Shown here: piece by piece, positions 46,920-55,706 of the stretch | Numbering within the stretch: the first letter of the stretch is position 1 | How the letters are laid out: the number at the start of each line of letters is the position of its first letter | Source: RUG563 sp045589355 | GTDB taxonomy: Bacteria; Bacillota; Clostridia; Christensenellales; Aristaeellaceae | Assembly (NCBI GenBank): GCA_045589355.1 | Contig: JAZNOW010000058.1 | Span: forward strand, 62,001-126,000 | Length of the DNA stretch: 64,000 nt | Reading direction: 5' to 3' | Program-made: the position numbers and the translations under genes | Notes under the pieces: generated by a model | The model's database searches: none | The model's input: only the letters and a program-made list of their open reading frames with translations | Told to the model about the DNA's origin: nothing

Positions 46920-47855
46920 ATGAAGGGGCTGTATTTGCACACGGCGGACGAAGGCGCCGGCCAGGGCAACGAAAACCAGTGGCTGACGCTGCTTGCCAAG
47001 AAGGGTAATTTTGAAGTGATGACACAAAAAGTTACCCGTGGTGCCACGGCCTGGCTGTACCCTGCGGATAATCCCGGCGATATGGAATTTTTCTTCGTGC
47101 ACAAGGGAGAAATGGAAATCGTGATGGGGGAGGGCGACGTGCGCCGCATCGGCCCCGGGGATTATTTTTACACCCAGGACCTGAGCCAGAACGTGCTGAT
47201 GCGCTGCCTGGAAAAGGCCACGCTTTTGTACGTATCCACCTGTCCCGCCTTTGATGAGCAGGATTACTGGCAGCGGGAGCTGCAGGCGCTGCTTCGCCGG
47301 GTGGACGAATACGACCATAACACCAAACGCCACAGCCGGGCGGTGATGCGCTATGCGGTGCATCTGTACGAGGCGCTGGCGGAAGGCCTGAAGGATATTG
47401 AACTGGAAGAGTTTGTGGTGGCCGCCCTGTTCCACGACGTGGGCAAGTGCAACGTGCCCGGCCAGGTGCTGCGGAAGATAGGCAAGCTGACGAAGGAAGA
47501 ATACGAAGTGGTCAAGCTGCATCCCCAGGACAGCGCCGCCATTTTGCGCCCCATGTACGGCGACCGCATTGCCGATATCACCCTGATGCACCATGAACGC
47601 ATGGATGGCAGCGGCTATCCCCAGGGCCTGAAGGGGGACCAGATCCCTCTGGCGGCACGGATCCTGATGGTGGCCGATTCTTTTGACGCCATGACCAGCG
47701 ACCGGGGCTATAACCGGGTGATGACCTTCGAAGAAGCAGCGGCGGAAATTGTGGAAAAGGATCACCTGTATGATCCCCTGGTGGCCCGGAAGCTGCAGGA
47801 GATGGTATGGTCCGGCTGTGTGAAAAGAATGGAAGAAGCGGAAGTGGATCCGTGA
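46920..47855 (+). CDS. Cupin-HD-GYP domain protein
   Basis: A 311-residue cytoplasmic protein. Residues about 15-110 form a cupin (WLYPADNPGDMEFFFVHKGEMEIVMGEGDVRRIGPGDYFY, read in parts). After a helical linker, residues about 125-305 are an HD-GYP phosphodiesterase domain: HSRAVMRYAVHL, FHDVGKCNVP (the HD pair), HPQDSAAILRP, the LMHHERMDGSGYPQGLKG HD-GYP signature and DSFDAMTSDRGY. HD-GYP proteins hydrolyse c-di-GMP or related nucleotides. The cupin would sense a ligand and so control the enzyme, which is inference. The next gene downstream follows a terminator. Confidence 0.9.
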   Translation: MKGLYLHTADEGAGQGNENQWLTLLAKKGNFEVMTQKVTRGATAWLYPADNPGDMEFFFVHKGEMEIVMGEGDVRRIGPGDYFYTQDLSQNVLMRCLEKATLLYVSTCPAFDEQDYWQRELQALLRRVDEYDHNTKRHSRAVMRYAVHLYEALAEGLKDIELEEFVVAALFHDVGKCNVPGQVLRKIGKLTKEEYEVVKLHPQDSAAILRPMYGDRIADITLMHHERMDGSGYPQGLKGDQIPLAARILMVADSFDAMTSDRGYNRVMTFEEAAAEIVEKDHLYDPLVARKLQEMVWSGCVKRMEEAEVDP

Positions 47856-47864
47856 TCATATTCG

Positions 47865-47900
47865 GGAAAAGAGAAGGGTGAAGGCCGTTCTCTTTTCTTT
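47865..47900 (+). terminator. Terminator after the HD-GYP gene
   Basis: AAAAGAGAA (47867-47875) pairs with TTCTCTTTT (47888-47896), continuing in T-rich sequence. Confidence 0.75.
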
Positions 47901-47923
47901 ATTCAAAGAGAGGAGCGTTTATT

Positions 47924-48682
47924 ATGCGGGCAAACATCCGGGAAATGGAAAAAGGTGTATTTCTGATTGACGATGCAGGGGAGAGCACCGGGTACCTTTT
48001 GTGCGGCGAAAAGGGTGCGGCCCTGATCGATACCATGAACGGGCTGGAGGATTTGAAAGAGATTGTGGAGGGGCTGACGCAGCTGCCGGTTACGGTGATC
48101 AACACCCACGGCCATTGCGACCATATCGGCGGCAACATTTTCTTTGAAGAAGCCTGGCTGCATCCGGCGGATGAAGCGCTGGCCCATTCCCATTTTGCAT
48201 TTATGGAAGAGGGGTTCAGGCAATTTGGCAAAACGCCCTGTCCCTTCCGGCAGATGGAGGTGGGGCAGGTGTTTGACCTGGGCGGCCTGACGCTGGAAGT
48301 GCTTTCCCTGAAAGGGCACACGCCGGGCTCGGTGGGGCTTTTGTGCCGGGAAAAGGGGATTTTATTTACCGGCGATGGCATCAACACCCATCTGTGGATG
48401 CAGCTGGATAACAGCACGTCCATCCGGGAGCTGACGGAAACGCTGGAGAGCGTGAAGAAGGATTACGGCGCATGCTTCACCCGCATCCTGCATGGCCATG
48501 CCCGGGATTACCTGCCGGCAGCGCATCTGGATGTATTGCTGGAAGGCTGCCGGGAACTAATGGCGGGCAAACGGGAGCGGGATACCGAATATGTGTATTT
48601 CGACGGCCAGGCCCATGCCCTGCAGCACCCCTACGGCCCGGAAGGCAGTGCCGTGATCGTTTATGACGAAAGCAAGCTGTAA
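47924..48682 (+). CDS. Metallo-beta-lactamase-fold hydrolase
   Basis: A 252-residue MBL-fold protein. It shows the metal motif NTHGHCDHIGG (HxHxDH), an Asp in LFTGDGIN and further His in the C-terminal HGHARDYLP. The architecture fits glyoxalase-II-like or general MBL hydrolases acting on thioesters or small esters. Nothing in the neighbourhood fixes the substrate. GGAGCG is the ribosome site, 6-7 nt before ATG 47924. It is followed by a hairpin without a T-run (48709-48738) and by the start of the sugar-uptake locus. Confidence 0.85.
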   Translation: MRANIREMEKGVFLIDDAGESTGYLLCGEKGAALIDTMNGLEDLKEIVEGLTQLPVTVINTHGHCDHIGGNIFFEEAWLHPADEALAHSHFAFMEEGFRQFGKTPCPFRQMEVGQVFDLGGLTLEVLSLKGHTPGSVGLLCREKGILFTGDGINTHLWMQLDNSTSIRELTETLESVKKDYGACFTRILHGHARDYLPAAHLDVLLEGCRELMAGKRERDTEYVYFDGQAHALQHPYGPEGSAVIVYDESKL

Positions 48683-48708
48683 GGCATACGAAAAAAACGG
48701 GTGCATAG

Positions 48709-48738
48709 AATGGGACGAAAGGATTCTTTTGTCCCATT
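48709..48738 (+). other. Hairpin after the MBL gene
   Basis: AATGGGAC / GTCCCATT with inner AAAG/CTTT pairing. No T-run follows, so it is only a possible terminator. Confidence 0.4.
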
Positions 48739-48853
48739 TACACAATTGAAACAGAATTGTTTTATTTTGTCACAGAGAATGGGAAAAAAACCACCGTTTT
48801 TGCCGGTTCATGTTCGAAATGTGTACAAAAGTGATAAAAAAAAGCGGAACTTG

Positions 48854-48882
48854 TTGACAAAATTGCGGAATATACCTATAAT
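48854..48882 (+). promoter_or_regulatory. Consensus promoter of the carbohydrate-uptake locus
   Basis: TTGACA (48854-48859), 17-nt spacer, TATAAT (48877-48882): both hexamers match the sigma-A consensus exactly. The 5' UTR is about 125 nt and contains a hairpin GCGCCCGT/ACGGGCGC (48905-48912 with 48931-48938) and a small TTGAC/GTCAA hairpin. Confidence 0.85.
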
Positions 48883-49011
48883 GATGGTACATTTACCAAG
48901 ACTGCGCCCGTTCTTTTGGTCCCAAAAAGCACGGGCGCTACGCTTGGCGTGTGGCAATCAAGCCGTTCAAACTAAATTGACGTAAAGTCAATGCAACAGG
49001 AGAGGCGAAGT

Positions 49012-51954
49012 ATGTCGAAAAAAGCATGGCGTATTCTGGCCTGCATTCTGATCGCGGCAATTGTAATTGTTGCGGTTGTTTTGCTGAACCAGGGATCGCA
49101 GGATTTCCACGAAAAGTATGAAGGGGTGGACCTTTCTACTGACGTAGAAGGTATTGGCCGCAGTGATACCTATGCCAATTACCTGAAGGCTCACGAAGGG
49201 GTGGGCACCGGCACGGAAGAAATTCCGGTGGATGTGGCCGCTTTTGAAGGTGACGGCACGGTAGTGCCTGACGAAAGCGGCGTGCAGCAGGTGCGCACCG
49301 ATGACGGCAACTATACCACCTGGAAGGTGACCGTGCCTGCCGATGGTATGTACACCGTCCGCATGGAATACCTGACGGTGGAATCCCGCGGCGTGGACGT
49401 GGAGCGCGCCATCTATATCAATGATGAGCTGCCCTTTGCCGGCGCGGATACCCTGCGCTTTTCCCGCCTGTGGGTGGATGCCGGCCCGGTAAAGAAGGAT
49501 AACCAGGGCAACGATATCCGTCCTTCCCAGAAGGAAAAGTACGAATATCAGACGGCCTACTGCCGGGACGATATGGGCTACGAAACGGCGCCCTATCAGT
49601 TCTTCTTCAAGGCAGGCGAAAACACCCTGTCCCTGGAAGCGGTGAACGAGCCCGTCATCATTCGTTCCCTGACGCTGGTACCCTTCACCGAATACCAGAC
49701 CTATGACGCCTATCTGGCCAGCCAGCCCGAAGTTTCCATGACGGAAGACGGCAAGGCCTATTTGCAGACCATTGAAGGCGAAAGCGCCGACCTGCGCTCT
49801 TCTCCCTCCCTGTATGCACGGTATGACCGTTCTTCTCCCTCCACCGTGCCCAACGATGTGTCCCACACCGTGATGAACTACATCGGCGGCGATCCCTGGA
49901 ACAACGCGGGCCAGTGGATCCAGTGGACGTTCGAAGTGCCGGAAGACGGCTATTACAATATCACCATCAAAGCCCGTCAGATTTATTCCCGCGGCTCTAT
50001 TTCCTGCCGCTCGGTGTACATTGACGGCGAAATCCCCTTCGACGCCATGAGCTCCATCGCTTTCTCCTATAATACTGCCTGGGATATGCACACCCTGGCC
50101 GATAAAGAAGGCAACCCCTACCGCTTCTACCTGACCAAGGGCGAGCACACCATCCGCATGGAAGCCACCCTGGGCGAAATGGGCGGCGTGCTCAAGGAAA
50201 TGGAAGACAGCATCTTCCGCCTCAACCAGATCTACCGCAAGGTGCTGGTGCTTACCGGTGTTACCCCCGACCGCTACCGCGACTATAACCTGGCCGGTGT
50301 GTATCCCGAAGTGATCGAGGCCATGGACCTGGAATCCAAGCGCCTGTATAAGCTGGTGGACGACACGGTGGCCCTCACCGGCCAGAAGAACGACCGCGTG
50401 GCCGTGGCCCAGACCCTGGCCGTGCAACTGGAACAGTTCGTGGACCGGAACGAGCGCATCACCCAGTCCTTCTCCAACTTCAAGGACAACATCACCTCTT
50501 TCGGTACCGCCCAGCAGAACATGGCGGAAACCAAGCTGGATGTGGACCAGATTTTCATCCATGGTGAAAATGCCAAGCTGCCCGCCATGAACGATAATTT
50601 CTTCACCCGCACCTTCCACGAAATCAAGGCATGCGTTGCTTCCTATTTTGTGGACTACAACAACCTGGGCGACGTGTACGACGAAAATGACGAAGACATG
50701 ATCGAAGTGTGGATCGTCACCGGCCGTGACCAGTCCAACGTGCTCAAGACCATGGTGGACGATACCTTCACCCCCATGACCGGCATCAAGGTGAACGTGA
50801 AGCTGGTTCAGGCGGACGCCATCCTGACCGCCGTGGTGGCCGGCAACGGCCCCGACGTGGTGCTTACCATCGACGGCTGGTTCGCCGTGAACTACGCCAT
50901 GCGTCATGCCGTGGAAGACTTGACCCAGTTTGAAGACTTCGACGAAGTGGTGGGCCGTGTGAAGAACGCGGACGGCACGTATGACTACTCCAACGCCAAC
51001 TTCTACCAGAGCGCGCTGGACCCCCTCACTTATGACGACGGCAGCCACAAGGGCATCTACGCCCTGCCCGAAACCCAGCTGTTCTCCGTTTTGTTCTACC
51101 GCGAAGACGTGCTGGAAGAACTGGGCCTGGAAGTGCCCCAGACCTGGGAAGACCTGATCGCCATACTGCCCACCATTCAGGGCAACAACATGAGCGTGGG
51201 CATTCCCTTCCCCGATATCTCCAACGTGGATATGTCCGGCTTCAACGCCATGATTTATCAGAACGGCGGCCAGATCTACAACGAAAACAAGACCCGGACG
51301 CTCATTGACAGCGAAGAAGGCGTGGCCGCCTTCAAGCTGTACACCAGCCTCTACAACGACTATGGCCTGCCCACGGTGTACGACTTCGTCAGCCGTTTCC
51401 GCTCCGGTGAAATGCCGGTGGCCGTGGCCCAGTACAGCCAGTACAACACCCTGGCCGTGTCCGCTCCCGAAATCCGCGGCCTGTGGGACTTCACCCTCTA
51501 TCCCGGCACCCTGAAGGAAGACGGCACCATTGACCGCTCCGTGCATGCCAACGGCGCCTGCTGCATCATGGTGGCCACCGATAACGAAAAGGTGAAGCAG
51601 AATGCCTGGGAATTCATGAAGTGGTGGACCTCCGCCGATGCTCAGGTGCGTTTCGGCCGTGAAATGGAAAGCGTGCTGGGCGCCTCCGCCCGCTATGCCA
51701 CGGCCAACCGTGTGGCCCTCACTCAGCTGGCCTGGAGTGCCGATCAGCTGAAGGTGCTGGAAGAAATGCAGGCCTGGGGCGTAGGTTTCCCGGAAATCGC
51801 CGGTGGTTACTCCACCACCCGTCACATGACCAACGCCATCCGCAAGGTCATCAACGACAAGGACGATCCCCGCGAAACCCTGCTGACCTATACCCGTACC
51901 ATCAATGAAGAAATCAAGATCAAGCGCCGCGAATTCAATCTGCCGCTTGAGTGA
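49012..51954 (+). CDS. Large extracellular solute-binding protein with CBM-like modules
   Basis: A 980-residue, membrane-anchored protein: an N-terminal helix (AWRILACILIAAIVIVAVVLL) without a lipobox. Two beta-sandwich modules resembling CBM6/35-type carbohydrate-binding domains follow (about 70-225, GNYTTWKVTVPADGMYTVRMEY; about 245-390, GQWIQWTFEVPEDGYYNITIKA). Next comes a helical linker. From about 560 to the end it is a family-1 sugar-binding protein (IEVWIVTGRDQSNVLKTMVDD; VAGNGPDVVLTIDGWFAVNYA; KQNAWEFMKWWTSADAQVRFG). Typical binding proteins are about 450 residues, so the first 550 are an addition that could pre-bind glycan. ATG 49012 follows CAGGAGAGG. It is the first gene of the locus. 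Confidence 0.85.
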   Translation: MSKKAWRILACILIAAIVIVAVVLLNQGSQDFHEKYEGVDLSTDVEGIGRSDTYANYLKAHEGVGTGTEEIPVDVAAFEGDGTVVPDESGVQQVRTDDGNYTTWKVTVPADGMYTVRMEYLTVESRGVDVERAIYINDELPFAGADTLRFSRLWVDAGPVKKDNQGNDIRPSQKEKYEYQTAYCRDDMGYETAPYQFFFKAGENTLSLEAVNEPVIIRSLTLVPFTEYQTYDAYLASQPEVSMTEDGKAYLQTIEGESADLRSSPSLYARYDRSSPSTVPNDVSHTVMNYIGGDPWNNAGQWIQWTFEVPEDGYYNITIKARQIYSRGSISCRSVYIDGEIPFDAMSSIAFSYNTAWDMHTLADKEGNPYRFYLTKGEHTIRMEATLGEMGGVLKEMEDSIFRLNQIYRKVLVLTGVTPDRYRDYNLAGVYPEVIEAMDLESKRLYKLVDDTVALTGQKNDRVAVAQTLAVQLEQFVDRNERITQSFSNFKDNITSFGTAQQNMAETKLDVDQIFIHGENAKLPAMNDNFFTRTFHEIKACVASYFVDYNNLGDVYDENDEDMIEVWIVTGRDQSNVLKTMVDDTFTPMTGIKVNVKLVQADAILTAVVAGNGPDVVLTIDGWFAVNYAMRHAVEDLTQFEDFDEVVGRVKNADGTYDYSNANFYQSALDPLTYDDGSHKGIYALPETQLFSVLFYREDVLEELGLEVPQTWEDLIAILPTIQGNNMSVGIPFPDISNVDMSGFNAMIYQNGGQIYNENKTRTLIDSEEGVAAFKLYTSLYNDYGLPTVYDFVSRFRSGEMPVAVAQYSQYNTLAVSAPEIRGLWDFTLYPGTLKEDGTIDRSVHANGACCIMVATDNEKVKQNAWEFMKWWTSADAQVRFGREMESVLGASARYATANRVALTQLAWSADQLKVLEEMQAWGVGFPEIAGGYSTTRHMTNAIRKVINDKDDPRETLLTYTRTINEEIKIKRREFNLPLE

Positions 51955-51968
51955 GAGGAGGGAAAGCA

Positions 51969-52922
51969 ATGAGCACTATGCAGACTAAATCCTTCGGCAA
52001 GCGCTACTTCGACATGAAGGCGGACAAACTGCGTTACGGCTTTGACAAGGCCAAGCGCATGAAGGTTTGCTATCTGTTCCTGGCGCCCTATGCCATTTTG
52101 TTCTTCACGTTCTTCATTCTTCCCATCTGTACGTCCATCTACTACGGCTTCACCTACTACAACATTCTGGAGCCTGCCCGTTTTGTGGGTGTGCAGAACT
52201 ACATCAACCTGGTGCTTCAGGACGAAGTGTTCCTCACCTCTGTGAAAAACACCTTCGTTATTGCAGTCATTACCGGCCCGGTGGGCTACATCATGTCCTT
52301 CCTGTTCGCATGGTTCATCAACGAGCTTCCCAAGTGGCTGCGCGCCATCGCCGTGGTGATCTTCTATGCGCCCAGTATCGCCGGTAACGCCTACACCATC
52401 TTCTCCATCATCTTCCGCGGCGACGCTTACGGTTACCTGAACTCCATCCTGATGGACTTCGGCTTCATCGATGCGCCTCTGCTGTGGCTCACCAACCCCG
52501 CCTACATCATGCCTGTTCTGATCATCGTTATTCTGTGGATGAGCATGGGCACCGGCTTCCTTTCCTTCGTGGCCGGTTTCCAGGGCATCGACAAGAGCAT
52601 GTACGAAGCCGGCTATGTGGACGGTGTGCGCAACCGCTGGCAGGAGCTGTACCACATCACCCTGCCCAGCATGAAGCCCATGCTGCTGTTCGGTGCCGTT
52701 ATGAGCATCACCTCCGCGTTCAACGTGTGCGACGTGCCCCGCGCCCTGGCCGGCTATCCCTCCACGGACTATGCCGCCCGCACCGTTGTGACCCACTTGT
52801 TCGACTACGGCTTCAGCCGCTTCGAAATGGGTTACGCTTCCGCCATCGCAACGCTCTTGTTCCTTATCATGATTCTCAGCAAGAAAGCCATTTCTGCTGC
52901 ATTGGAAAAGGTGGGTACCTGA
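51969..52922 (+). CDS. Carbohydrate ABC transporter permease (MalF-type)
   Basis: A 317-residue binding-protein-dependent permease with six membrane helices (AYAILFFTFFILPICTSIYYG, IAVVIFYAPSIAGNAYTIFSI and others). The EAA-loop equivalent is KSMYEAGYVDGVRNRWQELYHITLPSMK, read in parts (YEAGYVDGVRNRW, then ITLPSMKP), which contacts the ATPase. ATG 51969 follows GAGGAGGG by 7 nt. It pairs with the next gene and with the upstream binding protein. No ATPase gene is present in the locus. Confidence 0.9.
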   Translation: MSTMQTKSFGKRYFDMKADKLRYGFDKAKRMKVCYLFLAPYAILFFTFFILPICTSIYYGFTYYNILEPARFVGVQNYINLVLQDEVFLTSVKNTFVIAVITGPVGYIMSFLFAWFINELPKWLRAIAVVIFYAPSIAGNAYTIFSIIFRGDAYGYLNSILMDFGFIDAPLLWLTNPAYIMPVLIIVILWMSMGTGFLSFVAGFQGIDKSMYEAGYVDGVRNRWQELYHITLPSMKPMLLFGAVMSITSAFNVCDVPRALAGYPSTDYAARTVVTHLFDYGFSRFEMGYASAIATLLFLIMILSKKAISAALEKVGT

Positions 52923-52923
52923 T

Positions 52924-54141
52924 ATGAGTGAAAATATGATCAAATCCAAGGGTACCCTGAATGTAATGGGAAAGAAAGTGGCCGCAGGTGAACTGAACTG
53001 CAGCCAGACCAGCGCCGCTTTCATTGACAAGAAGGGCAAAACCGTATTCGAATTCGAATATTCCCACATCCGTGCACTGAAGAATGTGCGCAACGGCGGC
53101 ATGTCTTCCACCATCACCATGAAAATGGCCGATGAAAAGGAATACGTGCTCATGCTGAACACCGGCGTGAAGGCGTTCAACCACATCTACGCCAACTGGC
53201 CCGGCAAGCCCACCCAGAAGAGCCGCGCGGACGAGTTGCACCGCCTGGCCGAACTGCGGGGCGAGAAGATCGAAAAGCCCAAGAAGCACATCTTCAAGCG
53301 CCGCCATCCCAACCGCTCCCTCCTTGGCGACTTTGGCATTTATCTGATGCTGGCCATCGTGGCCCTGGCCATGGCCTTCCCGCTGATTTTTGCCATCGGT
53401 TCCGCCCTGAAGCCGCTGGATGAACTGTTCCGCTTCCCCCCGACGATCTTCCCGCAGCATCCCACGCTGGATAACTTCTCGGACCTGATCGTTACCATGG
53501 GGCAGAGCTGGGTGCCCTTCAGCCGCTACCTGATCAACACCGTGTTCATCACCTTCTTCGGCACCTTCGGCCACCTGATCATCGCTTCCATGGCTGCCTT
53601 CGTGCTGGCCAAGTATGATTTTCCCGGCGGCCGTACCTTCTTTAACATCGTTGTCACCGCCCTGATGTTCTCCGGTTACGTAACGGGTATTCCCAACTAC
53701 GTGATCATGAGCAAGCTGGGCATGATCGATACCTACTGGGCCCTCCTGCTGCCCGCATTTGCAGCCCCCATCGGTCTGTTCATGATGAAGCAGTTCATGG
53801 AAAGCCTGCCCACCGCCCTGATCGAAGCGGCGCACATCGACGGTGCCGGCGAATTCCGCATCTTCTGGAGCATCGTGATGCCCAACGTCAAGCCCGCCTG
53901 GCTGACCGTGATCATCTTCAGCGTGCAGTCCCTGTGGAACTCCAGCGCTGCCACCGTGATCTATTCCGAAGCCAAGAAAACCCTGGTGTATGCTTTCCAG
54001 CAGATCCAGGCAGGCGGTATCGCCCGTACCGGTCAGGCTGCGGCCGTAACCGTGGTGGTTATGTCCGTGCCCATCCTGATCTTCATTCTGAGCCAGAGCC
54101 AGATCCTGGAAACCATGGCAAGCTCCGGTATCAAGGACTAA
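52924..54141 (+). CDS. Carbohydrate ABC permease (MalG-type) with GRAM/PH-like N-terminal domain
   Basis: A 405-residue protein. Residues about 135-405 are a normal MalG-like permease (LLGDFGIYLMLAIVALAMAFPL; EAA loop LIEAAHIDGAGEFRIFWSIVMP). About 130 extra N-terminal residues precede it: KGTLNVMGKKVAAGELNCSQ, FIDKKGKTVFEFEYSHIRAL and ITMKMADEKEYVLMLNTGVK resemble a GRAM/bacterial-PH beta-barrel, followed by a basic linker. Such a cytoplasmic domain is not part of standard permeases and could regulate the transporter or bind lipid or the ATPase. Starts at ATG 52924, one base after the previous stop. Confidence 0.85.
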   Translation: MSENMIKSKGTLNVMGKKVAAGELNCSQTSAAFIDKKGKTVFEFEYSHIRALKNVRNGGMSSTITMKMADEKEYVLMLNTGVKAFNHIYANWPGKPTQKSRADELHRLAELRGEKIEKPKKHIFKRRHPNRSLLGDFGIYLMLAIVALAMAFPLIFAIGSALKPLDELFRFPPTIFPQHPTLDNFSDLIVTMGQSWVPFSRYLINTVFITFFGTFGHLIIASMAAFVLAKYDFPGGRTFFNIVVTALMFSGYVTGIPNYVIMSKLGMIDTYWALLLPAFAAPIGLFMMKQFMESLPTALIEAAHIDGAGEFRIFWSIVMPNVKPAWLTVIIFSVQSLWNSSAATVIYSEAKKTLVYAFQQIQAGGIARTGQAAAVTVVVMSVPILIFILSQSQILETMASSGIKD

Positions 54142-54188
54142 GCCAAGGGATTCCCTCATTCCATTCATTTCAGAAGGAGGAACGATTT

Positions 54189-55706
54189 GTGAAAGCAAAA
54201 ATCAGGATTCTGGCGCTGATCATGGCAGCTGTGCTGTTGATGAGTTCCGTCAACTGTGCACTGGCTGCGGACGATGGCTTCGCCAGTACGTACACTTACA
54301 ATTACGACTATTGGTCCGACATTCGTGAATCGCCCGACGCCTATCGCGTAAGCAACGTGATTTACAGCGGCGACCTGGGCCTGGAAGTGGCCATGAAGCG
54401 CCCCCAGAGCCTGTTCGCACAGGGCAATTACCTCTATGTTGTGGATACCGGCAACAGCCGCATCCTGGAACTCCTCCGGGACGGCAACACGTTCACCCTG
54501 AACCGGGAAATCAAGGAAATTACCGGCACCGACGTGACCAACTTCAACACCCCCGGCGACATCGCCGTGGATGAAGAAGGCAACATGTACATTGCCGACA
54601 CCAACAACGAGCGCGTGGTGAAAGTGGACAAGGACCTGAACTTCATTCAGGCCTTCACCAAGCCCAGCGACACCACCTTCGACCAGAGCCTGTCTTTCCT
54701 GCCCAACAAGCTGGTTGTGGACAACTCCGGCCGCGTGTTCACCCTGGCCACCAACGTGAACAAGGGTGTGGTGAAGTTTGAGGCCGACGGCCAGTTCACC
54801 GGCTATGTGGGCGCCAACAAGGTGTCCTACAGCCTGGTGGACTATATCTGGAAAACTTTCTTCATGACGGAAGAGCAGCGGGCGCAGCAGGAATCATTCG
54901 TGCCCACCGAATACTGCAACATCTACATGGACGAAGATTCCTTCATCTACGCCACCAACATTTCCTTCAGCGAATACGACCTTCTGTGGGATAACGCCCA
55001 GCCCATCCGCCGCCTGAACGGCGTGGGCAGCGACATTCTCATCAAGAATGACCGTTATCCTCCCATCGGTGAACTGTATTGGCAGGAAGGCACCACCGAC
55101 TACCATGGCCCCACCAAGTTCATGGATATCACGGTGCTGGACAACGACATTTACGTTGCGCTGGACCGTACCCGCGGCCGCCTGTTCGGCTATGACTCCC
55201 AGGGCTTCATGCTGTGGGCGTTCGGCTCCCTGGGCAACAGCGAAGGCGTGTTCTCTTCCGCCATTTCCATCGAGCATATGGGCAATGACCTGCTGGTGCT
55301 GGACCAGAACGAAGGCGCCATCACCCTCTTTACCCCCACTGAATACGGCAACCTCATCTTCGCTGCCAGCGAAGCGTACCTCAAGGGCGACTATGACGGT
55401 TCTGCCGCGCTGTGGGAAGACGTGCTGAAGATGAACGCCAACTACAACCTGGCCTTCATCGGCATCGGCCGTGCCCTGATGCGTCAGGAAAAATTCACTG
55501 AAGCCATGGATTACTTCAAGATGGCCATGGACCGCGACAACTATGGCCGCGCCTTCCGCCTGTGGCGTAAGATCTGGGTGGAAGAAAACATCGGATGGAT
55601 GGTGGCCGTGCTTGCGGTGATCATCATCATTCCGCTGGTGTTGCGGTCGATCAAGAAAAAGAAGATGGAGGTGGAAGCATATGAGCGCAATCAAGTTGTC
55701 AAATAA
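54189..55706 (+). CDS. Secreted NHL-propeller/TPR protein with C-terminal membrane anchor
   Basis: A 505-residue exported protein from GTG 54189 (after AGGAGG). The signal peptide is about 1-28 (RILALIMAAVLLMSSVNCALA). Residues about 60-400 are NHL-type beta-propeller blades (QGNYLYVVDTGNSRILEL; PGDIAVDEEGNMYIADTNNERVVKV; GRVFTLATNVNKGVVKF). Residues about 400-465 have TPR-like helices (YLKGDYDGSAALWEDVLKMN; ALMRQEKFTEAMDYFKMAM). One membrane helix (GWMVAVLAVIIIIPLVL) and a basic tail end it. NHL propellers bind proteins, RNA or sugars; binding of polysaccharide or a surface partner is a guess. It overlaps the next gene by 26 nt. Confidence 0.82.
   Translation: MKAKIRILALIMAAVLLMSSVNCALAADDGFASTYTYNYDYWSDIRESPDAYRVSNVIYSGDLGLEVAMKRPQSLFAQGNYLYVVDTGNSRILELLRDGNTFTLNREIKEITGTDVTNFNTPGDIAVDEEGNMYIADTNNERVVKVDKDLNFIQAFTKPSDTTFDQSLSFLPNKLVVDNSGRVFTLATNVNKGVVKFEADGQFTGYVGANKVSYSLVDYIWKTFFMTEEQRAQQESFVPTEYCNIYMDEDSFIYATNISFSEYDLLWDNAQPIRRLNGVGSDILIKNDRYPPIGELYWQEGTTDYHGPTKFMDITVLDNDIYVALDRTRGRLFGYDSQGFMLWAFGSLGNSEGVFSSAISIEHMGNDLLVLDQNEGAITLFTPTEYGNLIFAASEAYLKGDYDGSAALWEDVLKMNANYNLAFIGIGRALMRQEKFTEAMDYFKMAMDRDNYGRAFRLWRKIWVEENIGWMVAVLAVIIIIPLVLRSIKKKKMEVEAYERNQVVK

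Noticed and set aside
48905..48938. Terminator between the uptake-locus promoter and its first gene
   Set aside because: The GCGCCCGT/ACGGGCGC hairpin has no following T-run, so attenuation by intrinsic termination is not supported.
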